64,000 bases of DNA from Eubacterium sp. (GCA_017541035.1 JAFXZW010000118.1:1-64000); one strand, 5' to 3'; counted from the first letter of the stretch, positions 14,870 through 24,695 are shown. The notes: generated from the sequence alone by a model not told the origin. A program made the numbers and translations.

Positions 14870-15829
14870 ATGAAGAACATCATGAAAAAATATCGAATTG
14901 CAGTATTCCTTACCTTTCTTATGCTTTTGAGTGCCTGCGGAACCACCCCGGAAACCGCTTCCCGGCGCGAAAACAAGACTACCCTGGCTAATGTGGAATC
15001 TTCTACCGAAAAAGCAGGCAGCGAATCCGGTGACCCCGGCACGCAGAGCATTACGGAATCTCTCACCGAGCCCGTAAAGGGCGAATCATCTTCCACCGCC
15101 ACGGAAGAGGCTCCCACCGAGCCTGTCAGCAGTGAACAGCCTGCCATCAGCATGCAGCTTACTTTCGCCACTCTGAATATCAAGCACGGAGAAGAAGGGT
15201 TGGATAAGGTTGCCGACGCCATCCGGGACATTTCTCCGGATATCATCGGCCTTGAAGAGGTGGATGTGAACTGCGAGCGATCGGGATACATCGATGAGCC
15301 TGCCGAGCTGGCCCGGCTGGCAGGTTATTCTTACTATGCTTTTTCAAAGGCCATTCCGCTCGGTGACGGCGAGTACGGTACGGCGATACTCTCCCGCTAT
15401 CCCATCGAGGATTTTGAAGTAACCTCTCTGGAGTCCGGCCGCGGTGAAAACCGTTCCGTGGGACATGCGGTCATCAACATCAACGGTCTGAAGGTGGATG
15501 CATTAGTCACCCATCTGTCCTATGACAGCCGATCGCTTCGGATCGAACAGATGGAAGCCATTGCCGACATGCTGGAGAATTTCGATCATTATGTTCTGAT
15601 GGGAGACTTTAACAGCTTTAATATCGAGGATTTCTGCTATTTGGGAGGTGCTTACTATGTCAACCGGTCGGACAGACCTTACACGACCTTCAGACGGCGT
15701 GATCTTGCGATTGACAATATCATCGTAAGCGAAGGTTTTACAGAGCTTTCCAGCGGAGTTTCCGAAGCGGAATGCTCCGATCATAAGCTCCTGTACGCAG
15801 TTTTTCAGTTTGATGAAACACAGCCATAG
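14870..15829 (+). CDS. Lipoprotein of the endonuclease/exonuclease/phosphatase family
   Basis: A 319-residue exported protein. The signal peptide ends in lipobox LSAC (Cys near 23), followed by a Ser/Thr/Glu-rich linker to about residue 95. The C-terminal 220 residues show the EEP fold motifs. These are TLNIKHGEEG, DIIGLEEVD (metal-binding Glu), YGTAILSRYP, VTHLSYDSRSLRIEQ, VLMGDFNSF (catalytic Asp and Asn), AIDNIIVSE and a final CSDHKLL (catalytic His). Members cleave phosphodiesters of nucleic acids or phosphoinositides, and this one would act on the outer membrane face. Its start is four bases after a 16-residue upstream ORF. The substrate is unknown. Confidence 0.88.
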   Translation: MKNIMKKYRIAVFLTFLMLLSACGTTPETASRRENKTTLANVESSTEKAGSESGDPGTQSITESLTEPVKGESSSTATEEAPTEPVSSEQPAISMQLTFATLNIKHGEEGLDKVADAIRDISPDIIGLEEVDVNCERSGYIDEPAELARLAGYSYYAFSKAIPLGDGEYGTAILSRYPIEDFEVTSLESGRGENRSVGHAVININGLKVDALVTHLSYDSRSLRIEQMEAIADMLENFDHYVLMGDFNSFNIEDFCYLGGAYYVNRSDRPYTTFRRRDLAIDNIIVSEGFTELSSGVSEAECSDHKLLYAVFQFDETQP

Positions 15830-15847
15830 AACCAGCGCCTTTTCGGA

Positions 15848-17077
15848 TCAGTTACTACCCACCGGGATTCCGTTCACCGTCAAATCATCTGTCAGTTCGA
15901 TTACAAGACATTTTTTCCCATCAACAATGCGCATATCGATCAGATCCGTATGCCTGCTGTTGATCCGGAGTACCATATCCTTTGACTTCACTTCAAAATT
16001 CCTTACCGGAACCACATTATCGGCAAAAAGCTTCTCTTCCACCTTTATCTCCGGTCGAGGAGGATCATCTTTGAAGGGAAGCTCTTCAGACCCGGAAGAG
16101 TCTGCTTCCATCTGCTTCTTCTGAAGCCTGGACGGATCAAACTGCTCATCAAACTTCCGGCTGAAGCTCTGCATTTTTTCCTCGGATACTCCGCTTTGTT
16201 CAAAGACGTTCCTCACCGTGTCCTTATCCAGGAATACCGTTTCTCCTGCAGCTTCATTTTTCTTTGAGCGTACAGCTTCACTGAGATTCTCCTGAACCGA
16301 AAGTACCGTTTCAAAGCCGGAGTCCTCTCCAAGTACATCCGCCACGAATTCCGTAAAGCCTTCTTTCTGCTGTCTGGCGGGAAGCGTTGCCGAAACGCCG
16401 AGAACATTCTTCAGAAAAAGGTCCTGCAGATGATCCGTCTGCTTACTGGAAAAAAGAATCGCTCCATCATCTGCGCTCCGCCCGTTAAAGGCCGGGTAAA
16501 GGAATCCTGTTTCCGGAAGCTCCACAGCAAAAATCTGTCTCAGGGTATGTATCTCCCCCAGATCGTCATCAAATCCAAGCCCGGGCTTTGTAAGCTTCAT
16601 GGGACAGATACTGCAGAGAATGTAGCTGAACACCTCCTCGGATGCATCCTCCATTTCAATCCCATCCGTTGTCACACCGGGCACATCGTAGGACTGGAAG
16701 ATCATCAGGATCAGATAATTACCGGCATACTGATAATTCTCGATCACCCTGTCATAGAACCCGTCCAGAACGCCTTCGTCATTAAGTTCTGTCTTCCTGA
16801 TCTCTTCCAGAAGACTTTTCCCGGTGCCCGGATCCTGCCCATATTGATCTGTAAACGCCATATCGTGAAGATTCCTGCCCGGGGTACCGGAAAGCGTCTT
16901 CCTGAAGATTTCAAGATACTTATACATCTCTTCCTCCGGAAGGTTATGGAAGGGTTCCTGAAAGGTCTTAACCTTTTCCTTATCACTATTCACATAGCAG
17001 CCTGCAAGCTTCAGAATACTGCAATCCTGTACTGTATCATACAGCGACTTGATTTCATTGATTTCTTTCTTGTTCAT
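15848..17077 (-). CDS. DUF4317-type protein
   Basis: A 409-residue soluble protein with the appearance of the DUF4317 family common in Lachnospiraceae, function unknown. It starts MNKKEINEIKSLYD, carries DVPGVTTDGIEMEDASEEVFSYILCSICPMKLTKP in the middle, and ends in a beta-rich DMRIVDGKKCLVIELTDDLTVNGIPV segment. I place the start at 17077 because AGAGGAC lies just upstream and a strong promoter at 17112-17140 makes a longer N-terminus at 17125 impossible. A region near residues 290-330 is Ser/Glu/Pro-rich and probably flexible. The end is convergent with the lipoprotein at 14870-15829, separated by 18 nt. Confidence 0.85.
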   Translation of the reverse strand: MNKKEINEIKSLYDTVQDCSILKLAGCYVNSDKEKVKTFQEPFHNLPEEEMYKYLEIFRKTLSGTPGRNLHDMAFTDQYGQDPGTGKSLLEEIRKTELNDEGVLDGFYDRVIENYQYAGNYLILMIFQSYDVPGVTTDGIEMEDASEEVFSYILCSICPMKLTKPGLGFDDDLGEIHTLRQIFAVELPETGFLYPAFNGRSADDGAILFSSKQTDHLQDLFLKNVLGVSATLPARQQKEGFTEFVADVLGEDSGFETVLSVQENLSEAVRSKKNEAAGETVFLDKDTVRNVFEQSGVSEEKMQSFSRKFDEQFDPSRLQKKQMEADSSGSEELPFKDDPPRPEIKVEEKLFADNVVPVRNFEVKSKDMVLRINSRHTDLIDMRIVDGKKCLVIELTDDLTVNGIPVGSN

Positions 17078-17111
17078 ATGGAATGTCCTCTTTTTTCCCC
17101 AATATCGTTTT

Positions 17112-17140
17112 ATTATAGCACGCATACTATGTCAAGGCAA
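17112..17140 (-). promoter_or_regulatory. Extended -10 promoter of the DUF4317 gene
   Basis: On the minus strand, TTGCCT (17140-17135), a 17-nt spacer ending in TGC and consensus TATAAT (17117-17112). The 5' leader to the start at 17077 is about 30 nt. Confidence 0.8.
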
Positions 17141-17141
17141 A

Positions 17142-17178
17142 GTAAAAGCTCCGGAGTCCGCTGAGCGTCCTCCGGAGC
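17142..17178 (-). terminator. Terminator after the condensation-type acyltransferase gene
   Basis: GCTCCGGAG (17178-17170) pairs with CTCCGGAGC (17156-17148) on the minus strand, followed by TTTTACTTT. It lies 158 nt after the end of the 17336-18604 gene and just before the DUF4317 promoter. Confidence 0.75.
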
Positions 17179-17335
17179 CTCTGATATTCAGTCTACTTCT
17201 TCAGCAAAGCATGTCATGGATGATGCAAACGGTGCTGCCAGGGACATGATCCTGATAACTCACCGGTGATTATACTGCCCTCAACAGGAATTGCCGCCAT
17301 AATCAACATCACGACAGAAGCATCCCATTCCGGGA

Positions 17336-18604
17336 TCAGCTCACAATATCCGCAACTTTGACAGGCTCATCTCCACACTCAACAAACTCGATTCCCTTTG
17401 ATCTCATTTCCAGGAGAAGAGCTTCATAGTAAACCCTCTCTTCAAAGCTCTGCAGAATAGAAACAAATATCTTTCCGTTTGCTGACGCAACTTCGATCGC
17501 GGGAAATGCTCCTGTAGGTATTTCCGTCCAGAATTCCCTTACATGCTTTCCAATCTGCTCCGCTTTCCATTTTCCGACATAGCTCACCGTGTAAGTCGAC
17601 GAGGAAAAAAAGTTTAATATCCATTTGCCTGCCATCTGCACCTTCGCGGTAAGATCCGGTGCATTAAGGACATTCTGAGCTACAGTACCTGAAACCACCA
17701 TCTTCTTCTGTATGGTTTCCTCATCGGACTGCAGTATGGTTTTCCCGCGATATACCGTGCACTGTCTGTCAAGAGGCATGGATCTTACTTTTTCATCATA
17801 ATGCAATATCACACGGTTTGTACAATTATGAAAGGTTTCCGGTGCGTGCAGCATCGGTCTTGCATTGACAACATAAGAATTCATAAGTGGTTCCTGATGA
17901 TCAGGATGAACCCGTTCGATGGCTCTTGCCATAAGAACGCAAAGCATGATACCGGGACTTGCATCATTCTCCTTGATAAAAGGGAGGAATGACTCCTCCG
18001 GGATCATCAGCTTAAAGATTTTTCCCTTTCCCTCCATTTTCTTAAATCCGGAGGTCTCAATCAGGTTAAGTGCCTTGGGACTCGGCGGAATTTTGACTGC
18101 ATTCAGATCGATAACCGGAAGAGCATCCACCGGATCACGGGTTTCCCTTTCGGTAGGTTGGGTATCCAAGGTCCGGATTCCGGTACTGTCCATTTCGCCA
18201 TATTTATCGGACAAATAGTAATACAGCAGTGTTGCGAGAACCGGATAGATTCCCGCTCCATCTGATCTTCCGTGATAAAAATCGATATAAAGCCTGTCTT
18301 CATTGTAGCAGACTGCCCACACCTGGCCGTTGGTCTCCTCTGAACCCAGAGTGATTTTATCATCGGTATTGATCAAGGCAATCGGTGCCGGATTCTCTTC
18401 ATAGTAGAATTCTTTTTCGTTCTTTTTCAGTCTGACGGAAAAATACGGATACCTCTTTGCTGTCAGATCAAGCGCCTTTCTCATGAAAACCGGATCGATC
18501 ATGTGATCCAGGCGAAGGTACAGCCGGACCGTGTAGCTTGACCTGCTGACTGCGTATAACAATGTCGCATCCCCTCGAGTGATTTTCAGGCTTAAGTCAG
18601 TCAT
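17336..18604 (-). CDS. Stand-alone condensation/alcohol-acyltransferase-like enzyme
   Basis: A 422-residue protein with the fold of CoA-dependent acyltransferases and NRPS condensation domains. The active-site motif HGRSDG (HxxxDG) lies near residue 113 after an IDFYH strand. Typical supporting segments are MDPVFMRKALDLTAKRYPYFSVRL-like near residue 40 and the late YVGKWKAEQIGKHVREFWTEIP. Family members join an acyl donor to an alcohol or amine, or epimerise or cyclise peptides. No carrier protein, adenylation domain or other biosynthetic gene is nearby, so it probably uses acyl-CoA. Imperfect 24-nt repeats flank the gene (17155-17178 and 18697-18720). The substrate is unknown. Confidence 0.78.
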   Translation of the reverse strand: MTDLSLKITRGDATLLYAVSRSSYTVRLYLRLDHMIDPVFMRKALDLTAKRYPYFSVRLKKNEKEFYYEENPAPIALINTDDKITLGSEETNGQVWAVCYNEDRLYIDFYHGRSDGAGIYPVLATLLYYYLSDKYGEMDSTGIRTLDTQPTERETRDPVDALPVIDLNAVKIPPSPKALNLIETSGFKKMEGKGKIFKLMIPEESFLPFIKENDASPGIMLCVLMARAIERVHPDHQEPLMNSYVVNARPMLHAPETFHNCTNRVILHYDEKVRSMPLDRQCTVYRGKTILQSDEETIQKKMVVSGTVAQNVLNAPDLTAKVQMAGKWILNFFSSSTYTVSYVGKWKAEQIGKHVREFWTEIPTGAFPAIEVASANGKIFVSILQSFEERVYYEALLLEMRSKGIEFVECGDEPVKVADIVS

Positions 18605-18895
18605 TTTGTCTTCCTCCTTATCTTCTATGTCAGTAATCCTGCTTATCTTTGTATTGTAACATGAACAGCAATTCCCGGTAAAGAGAATATCTCGAGAGAC
18701 CGCTGAACGTCACACGGAGCCGTTAATTCCTCTTGATCGCTTCATTCTGATAGCGGCCTTCCTTACACAAAATATACCGATACAGTAGATAACCGGCTTG
18801 ACCGGTAAGAAAACGGGGTGGTAAGATGAGCTTGCGTGCTTTTGGAGATAGATAATGAAGCATCAAAGATATTTTGTAAATTTTCAGGAGGTAAC

Positions 18896-20629
18896 ATGCA
18901 GAATCTGGACCGTCTTTTACATCAGAATGACCACAAACCCTATCCCGCATACAAGGCGCTGAAGGGACAATATCGTTTTCCTCTTTATACACTGACCATC
19001 GACCATGTACAGGGTGATCCCTTTGCGGCCCCATCCTCGCTCAGTATCCGGATCGGGAAGGCGAAGCACGGATTCCCCGCAGAATACTATACAGAGAAAC
19101 ACAGGAGGATTATGCTTCAGGACCTTCTGCTTCGCGGATTCGGAAGAGAGCTTTCAAAATACAGTCATCTGGCAAAAGGCTCCGGTAAGAGCGGTACTCT
19201 TATGGTAAGCCGATGCGGGCAGGCTGTTCTGGAGCGTTCCGCACTTACCATCGACCCTTCGACAGGAGTCATCACCGTCCGTTTCTCGGCAGGTTTTCCT
19301 GCTGCAGGACGAACCACCCTGGCCATGGAGCTGAAGAAAATGCTGTTCGACCTGGTTCCTGACGCAGTGGAAAAAAGCCTGCTTTCCCGTGCCATTCCAA
19401 AGGAACGGCTGGAAAAGAGGATCGATCTTTCCGATGATCAGAAAGCGATCCGGGATCAGCTAGGTAAAATGGGCCTTGTGGCTTTTATCGCAGATGGAGC
19501 GATCCTCCCCCGTAAAAGCGGGATTGACGATACGCCAATGACCACTGCGGTTCCTTTTGAAAGTCCTGAGGAGGACCGCGTCACCTTAAACCTTCCCGGA
19601 AACCGTACGATTACAGGATTGGGGATCAAAAAAGGCATCACCCTTATCGTAGGCGGGGGATACCATGGGAAATCCACCCTGCTGCGGGCCATTGAGCGAG
19701 GCGTATATGATCATATTCCGGGAGACGGGAGAGAATATGTGCTGACCGAAAATTCCGCCATGAAGATCCGGTCGGAAGACGGAAGAAGTGTTAAGAAGCT
19801 GGATATCAGTACATTCATTCGGACACTTCCCAGCGGAAAGGATACAATTTCTTTCTCTACGGAAGATGCCAGCGGAAGCACGTCCCAGGCATCCAATACC
19901 ATAGAAGCGGTACTTTCCGGGAGCCGCACTTTACTCATCGATGAAGATACCAGTGCCACAAATTTTATGGTGCGGGATGCCCTCATGCAATCGGTGATCC
20001 ATCCGGAGCAGGAACCCATCGTACCTTTTATTAACCGCATAAGGGAGCTGTATGAGGAATGCGGTATTTCCACCATTCTGGTTGCCGGCAGCTCCGGGGC
20101 TTTCTTCCATGTGGCTGACCGTATCCTTCAGATGAAAGAATACAGGCCACTGGATATCACGTCCCTGGCAAAAAAAGCGGCAGCTGACGCTCCGAATACA
20201 GAAATACGGCCGGATCATAAGATCTCCGGCCGTAAGGATGCATATAGAGAAAAGAAATTCACCGAAATGAAAGACAACCGCGTTCCCATTAAGAATCATG
20301 AGCTTCTGGATACCCGACGGGTAAAGACCCGCGGTTCCGGGACAGACAGCATTTCCCTCAATCATGAATCCGTAGAACTTCGATTCGTTGAGCAGGTAAT
20401 CGACAGTGAACAGGCGAATCTTCTTGCTCTTCTGCTTCGCACCCTGGAGGAAGACTACTTTGACGGAAAAAACACTCTCCCGTCCTGTGTGGAACGATTA
20501 TCTGAGGCGCTGCAAAAGGAAGGCTTCCGTTCTGTCCATGGCGATACCATCCCCGGAAATCTGGCTATGGTCCGAAAGCAGGAGCTTTATGCTATGGTGA
20601 ATCGATACAGGGCTCTGAAGCTGCAATAG
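18896..20629 (+). CDS. ABC-class P-loop ATPase (COG3044-like)
   Basis: A 577-residue soluble protein. The first 240 residues are an N-terminal domain rich in basic residues. Walker A GGGYHGKST lies near residue 253, and an ABC-type core follows with SGSTSQASNTIEAV and Walker B TLLIDEDTSATNF near 345. The last 170 residues include a Lys/Arg-rich segment and a helical tail. This is the layout of the poorly studied ABC-class ATPases without membrane domains. The start at 18896 has AGGAGGT five bases upstream. The role is unknown. It is convergent with the binding-protein gene at 20635, which ends five bases away. Confidence 0.82.
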   Translation: MQNLDRLLHQNDHKPYPAYKALKGQYRFPLYTLTIDHVQGDPFAAPSSLSIRIGKAKHGFPAEYYTEKHRRIMLQDLLLRGFGRELSKYSHLAKGSGKSGTLMVSRCGQAVLERSALTIDPSTGVITVRFSAGFPAAGRTTLAMELKKMLFDLVPDAVEKSLLSRAIPKERLEKRIDLSDDQKAIRDQLGKMGLVAFIADGAILPRKSGIDDTPMTTAVPFESPEEDRVTLNLPGNRTITGLGIKKGITLIVGGGYHGKSTLLRAIERGVYDHIPGDGREYVLTENSAMKIRSEDGRSVKKLDISTFIRTLPSGKDTISFSTEDASGSTSQASNTIEAVLSGSRTLLIDEDTSATNFMVRDALMQSVIHPEQEPIVPFINRIRELYEECGISTILVAGSSGAFFHVADRILQMKEYRPLDITSLAKKAAADAPNTEIRPDHKISGRKDAYREKKFTEMKDNRVPIKNHELLDTRRVKTRGSGTDSISLNHESVELRFVEQVIDSEQANLLALLLRTLEEDYFDGKNTLPSCVERLSEALQKEGFRSVHGDTIPGNLAMVRKQELYAMVNRYRALKLQ

Positions 20630-20634
20630 TTACT

Positions 20635-21933
20635 TTACTGGGAAAAACCCCCATAACCGGCGACTGCCTTATCTGTTGTCATGACGCCGGTTCCCACACT
20701 GTAAACCGCCTGTCTCAGCTGTATGACTGCATCATCTGTCAGACCGATCACCTCAGGCGACAGGATACGGGATTCCGGGACTGCCTCAAATGCAGCATAC
20801 ATACTGTTAAAGGACAGATCCTTGGTCGGTGCCAGAAGGCCCTTTTTCTGAGCCATCCTGCTCAGTTCCTCCGATGTGATCAGGAATCGCATAAACTCGT
20901 TTGCCATGTCCAGATTTCCACTGTCTTTGTTGACGGAAAACTGCAGATTCGGCATGTCAAGGAAATAAGCGCCGTCATCGGATATGGGAATCGGGACAAA
21001 GGAGTATTTAAAGGGAGCAGCGATAAATGCCTCGGAACGGCTCTCACGTTTCTTCGTTCCCGAAACGGTATCTCCGGAGCAGGTCATCATAGGCACATCT
21101 CCTTCAAAAAAGCGAAGGATCACAGCATCGTAGTTATTTTCAATCTCTGCACAGGCGTCAAGATTCACGCAGCCATCATTCAGTAACTGAAGGATCTTAT
21201 CAAGGGTCGGCCGCATATATTCACCGGCTGAAGGATCCAGAGCATTTAGCTTTTTCACAGCCTCCGCATCATGCGCTACGGTTCCGCAGAAGAAAGGATA
21301 CATCGTCAAAGTGAAAAGAGATGTTATCTCCTCTTTGGTAAAGCCCATCATCGGATTTTTATAACCCTTTTCACGAAACGCCTTGCACACTTCCACCAGC
21401 TCCTGATAGGTTTTGGGGACACTTATGCCTTCTTTTTCAAAAAGACTGTTGTTCACAAGCATACCGTAGGTGTTTGCGAAAACCGGAACCATCGGGAGTT
21501 TTCCGTCATCAGTATTCAGGATAATATTACTGCGGATACAGCCCAGGTCGAGGCCCAGCGCGGGATCTGCCAGATTCTCGGCATGGTCTATGGAAGCCTT
21601 ATATTGATCACGGCCGTACATCCAGGAGTAATTGACATAAATGTCAGGAGCATCATTTCCGTTCAGGACCGTACCGATCATGTTGCTATAATCATCGACC
21701 TTCGTGAACTTCATTTCCACGTTAGGATAGTATTCCTTGAATCGATCGAATTCAGCCTCCAGAGCCTCAAAGTTGTCGTATCCTCCGGCAACGTTGATAT
21801 GGCTGCTGAGGGAGGTATCCAAAGCCGGCTTAAAACCCACCTGCTCAGACGACTCTTCCTGCTTCTTTGATCCGCATGCGGCCAGTCCCAGAACCATCAG
21901 TCCCGCTAAAACCATACATAACTTCTTTTTCAT
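20635..21933 (-). CDS. Extracellular sugar-type solute-binding lipoprotein
   Basis: A 432-residue family 1 binding protein. The signal peptide carries lipobox LAAC with Cys near residue 20. The mature part shows INVAGGYDNFEALEAEFDRFKEYYPNVEMKF, then NDAPDIYVNYSW, FANTYGMLVNNSLFEKEG and IPISDDGAYFLDMPN, typical of sugar- or oligosaccharide-binding proteins. It starts five nt after the stop of the hybrid kinase gene and has GAAGGAAGG as its ribosome binding site, so the two are co-transcribed. There is no ABC permease or ATPase in the operon. It may therefore present a ligand to the kinase rather than feed a transporter. Confidence 0.88.
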   Translation of the reverse strand: MKKKLCMVLAGLMVLGLAACGSKKQEESSEQVGFKPALDTSLSSHINVAGGYDNFEALEAEFDRFKEYYPNVEMKFTKVDDYSNMIGTVLNGNDAPDIYVNYSWMYGRDQYKASIDHAENLADPALGLDLGCIRSNIILNTDDGKLPMVPVFANTYGMLVNNSLFEKEGISVPKTYQELVEVCKAFREKGYKNPMMGFTKEEITSLFTLTMYPFFCGTVAHDAEAVKKLNALDPSAGEYMRPTLDKILQLLNDGCVNLDACAEIENNYDAVILRFFEGDVPMMTCSGDTVSGTKKRESRSEAFIAAPFKYSFVPIPISDDGAYFLDMPNLQFSVNKDSGNLDMANEFMRFLITSEELSRMAQKKGLLAPTKDLSFNSMYAAFEAVPESRILSPEVIGLTDDAVIQLRQAVYSVGTGVMTTDKAVAGYGGFSQ

Positions 21934-21938
21934 GATCG

Positions 21939-24464
21939 TTACCTTCCTTCCGTTATTCTGCGTATTTCCTTGATGACTAATTTAATATCGACGGGCTTTG
22001 CAATATGCCCATTCATTCCCGCATTCATGCATTCCGTGATATTTTCAGAGAAAGCGTCTGCCGTCATGGCAACGATTGGTATGGATGCTGCCTCGGGATT
22101 CTTCAGGCTCCGGATCGCCCTGGTCGCATCAAGGCCATTCATCTCCGGCATCTGTACATCCATGAAGACCAGTGTATACCTGCCTTTCTCCGCAGATCGT
22201 ATCATATCCACGCATACCCGTCCATTCTCTGCCCGTTCGGAAGTGATCCCGAACATGGCAAGCATGGCGGAAATGATCTCCCAGTTGATATCATTATCCT
22301 CGGCTACCAGGATGTGCAGGCCCTGCAGATCAGAATAATCATCCTCCGGCTCTAAGGATTTGGATTCCTTCCCGACAAGATCATTAATCTTATCATAAAG
22401 CGTGGAACGGAAAAGCGGCTTGCTGACGAAGCCATTTGCGCCTGCCTCCTTTGCTTTATCCTCTATGTCAGACCAGTCATACGCGGAAATGAGCAGGATC
22501 GGGATATTTGTCCCTATCTCCGAGCGGATCCTTTTGACCGTCTCAATGCCGTCGGTTTCAGGCATTTTCCAGTCAATAATGATCACATCGTAATCCCGAC
22601 CGGAGAGATGCCTGTGCTCGATCATACCGAGGGCTTCCAATCCGCTTTGCGCCTGTTCTGTTGATGCTCCCAGAGACGCAAGGGTGTCAACCGCCGTTTG
22701 AAGAAGTATATCATCATCATCCACGATCAGTACGTCAACAGGATCGAGCTTCATATCTTCCCGTTGCTTATCCGCTGCGGGAATATCCAACGTGACGGTG
22801 AAGGTTGTACCCTCGCCCTGCACGCTTTGACATTCGATAGTTCCGCTCATCAGCTCCACCATCTGCTTCGTAATAGCCAGACCAAGACCTGTTCCCTGTA
22901 TTCTGTTGACACGGCTGTCTACCTGCCGTGAGAAAGGCTGATACATGGTTGCCAAATATTCCGGACTCATTCCAATGCCCGTATCCGCAACAACATAGAT
23001 CATTTTTACGCAACCGGGCACAGTGCTCTCTTCTTCCCGCAGGTCTACACTGACACGTCCGCCGGGTTCCGTGTACTTGATCGCGTTGGAAAGAATGTTG
23101 ATGTAGATCTGATTCAGGCGAAGCTGATCTGTATACAAATATTCTTTCTCTATCCTGTTGATATGGAAACTGAATTCAAGATTCTTTTCCTTGATCATCG
23201 GCTGAGATATATTCACAAGATTCTCCACCGTTTCCACAATGGAAAAAGTCAGAGGCGAAAGCTTCAGTTTTCCGCTTTCCACCTTCGAAATATCCAGAAT
23301 GTCATTGATCAGTGTCAGCAGATGATTGCTGGCAAGACTGATCTTTCGTAGGCTTTCTCCCGTTGACTCCACATCTCCCAGATTTTTCTCGGCTATCGTC
23401 GTAAGGCCGATAATGGCGTTCATGGGGGTCCGGATATCATGGGACATGGTGGAAAGGAAATCGGTCTTTGCCCTATTTGCGGATTCCGCTTCCCTTGCCG
23501 TAACCCGAAGGCGCTTGTTGAGAAAACGCATATGGAACAGATCAATCATGAAAAGAATCAGCAAGCCGACTGAAACAACGCCAAACAGCAGCCAGTTTTC
23601 TTTTTCCACCCGGAGATTCTCTGCCGGGACGAAACTCAGCAGCGTCCATCCTGCGGTATCGGAAATAGGAGTATATGCAAGGATGCACTCCTGTCCGTGG
23701 GAATCAAGCATCGATACCGAGCCCGTCGATGAGGTAATCGTTTCAAATAATTCCTGCGAAGATTTGGGGTCTGTTGAATTATAAGATTTATAGAACTCAA
23801 AAAAACTGGAGTTTTTAAAACTATATCCCTTAAGTATATAATCTCCTTCGGAGTCGATCATGGACAGCTCGGCATTCTCAAACTCTGTCTGCGGAAAAAC
23901 CCATTTCTGCTCAAGCTCCGAAATGGGGATTACCCTCAAAAGGACTGCAGTCTTCTCGCAGTCCGGCTCGCATAGGGTAACTGTATTGCAGAAAGCCAGT
24001 GACTGCTCACCGTTCATCGGGTTCGTGTATGCTCGGGTAATGTTGATCGTTTTTCCGATTTCATTCACCGGATTCATAATATTCAGGATACCCACACGTT
24101 CATAGGAAACAGCATAATCATCGGTCGTTCCCTGCTTCGGGCGTGTGGAAAGACCTGTGAGGGTGTCGGTGAAGATCAGATGAGCCGAAGCATTTTCAAG
24201 CACATGCAAAGCACGGATATACGCCGTTGCTTCTTCCATCGTCATTTTACTATTGTTGATATAGCGTGCCCATACATCACAGATCCTCTGCTCGTCTTCG
24301 AGATAATTCTGCGTCACCTGTTCCATGGTGACCGTAAGATTTTCAAAGTGTTCGATCTGCCTTTGGTAAGCATCCCGGCTGGCAACTCCGGAATAGATAA
24401 CAACAAAGGTTAATATGGCAGACATGATGATCACATTGACAATGATAATTAAAATCTTTTTCAT
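21939..24464 (-). CDS. Hybrid sensor histidine kinase with two receiver domains
   Basis: An 841-residue membrane kinase. An N-terminal helix (about 5-25) and a second helix (about 292-312) bracket an extracytoplasmic sensor of about 265 residues. The phospho-acceptor helix has LSTMSHDIRTPMNAIIGL near 345, the ATPase domain has NAIKYT and TGLGLAITKQMVELM. Receiver 1 (about 585-700) has VLIVDDDD and DWKMPETDG, and receiver 2 (about 722-836) has ILVAEDND and FMDVQMPEMNG. No Hpt domain or DNA-binding domain is present, so phosphate must pass to another protein. It is co-transcribed with a sugar-type binding lipoprotein, a pairing that recalls LuxP/LuxQ or TorT/TorS. Confidence 0.92.
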   Translation of the reverse strand: MKKILIIIVNVIIMSAILTFVVIYSGVASRDAYQRQIEHFENLTVTMEQVTQNYLEDEQRICDVWARYINNSKMTMEEATAYIRALHVLENASAHLIFTDTLTGLSTRPKQGTTDDYAVSYERVGILNIMNPVNEIGKTINITRAYTNPMNGEQSLAFCNTVTLCEPDCEKTAVLLRVIPISELEQKWVFPQTEFENAELSMIDSEGDYILKGYSFKNSSFFEFYKSYNSTDPKSSQELFETITSSTGSVSMLDSHGQECILAYTPISDTAGWTLLSFVPAENLRVEKENWLLFGVVSVGLLILFMIDLFHMRFLNKRLRVTAREAESANRAKTDFLSTMSHDIRTPMNAIIGLTTIAEKNLGDVESTGESLRKISLASNHLLTLINDILDISKVESGKLKLSPLTFSIVETVENLVNISQPMIKEKNLEFSFHINRIEKEYLYTDQLRLNQIYINILSNAIKYTEPGGRVSVDLREEESTVPGCVKMIYVVADTGIGMSPEYLATMYQPFSRQVDSRVNRIQGTGLGLAITKQMVELMSGTIECQSVQGEGTTFTVTLDIPAADKQREDMKLDPVDVLIVDDDDILLQTAVDTLASLGASTEQAQSGLEALGMIEHRHLSGRDYDVIIIDWKMPETDGIETVKRIRSEIGTNIPILLISAYDWSDIEDKAKEAGANGFVSKPLFRSTLYDKINDLVGKESKSLEPEDDYSDLQGLHILVAEDNDINWEIISAMLAMFGITSERAENGRVCVDMIRSAEKGRYTLVFMDVQMPEMNGLDATRAIRSLKNPEAASIPIVAMTADAFSENITECMNAGMNGHIAKPVDIKLVIKEIRRITEGR

Positions 24465-24653
24465 ATTCTGATTTCCCGTACTTTTAAACCATCCGGTAGT
24501 CTTCTTTTTTCCTTCGATTATATCTTATTTCAGACGAAAAACCAATCAATCTGACAAAAAACAAATGCTTTTTGCAGGAAATATATCCATTTTCCGCTAC
24601 TCACCCCGGTTGATGCTTTACAGTCTTCAGTATACACCATATCGGAAAAAGCG

Positions 24654-24695
24654 GAAAGGGGCAGTTCCTGACACACATCAGGAGCCGCCCCTTTC
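24654..24695 (-). terminator. Terminator after the cell-wall-binding protein gene
   Basis: GAAAGGGGC (24695-24687 read on the minus strand) pairs with GCCCCTTTC (24662-24654), extended by the TCCTGA/TCAGGA pairing, then CGCTTTTTCC. It ends 11 nt after the stop at 24707. Confidence 0.85.
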
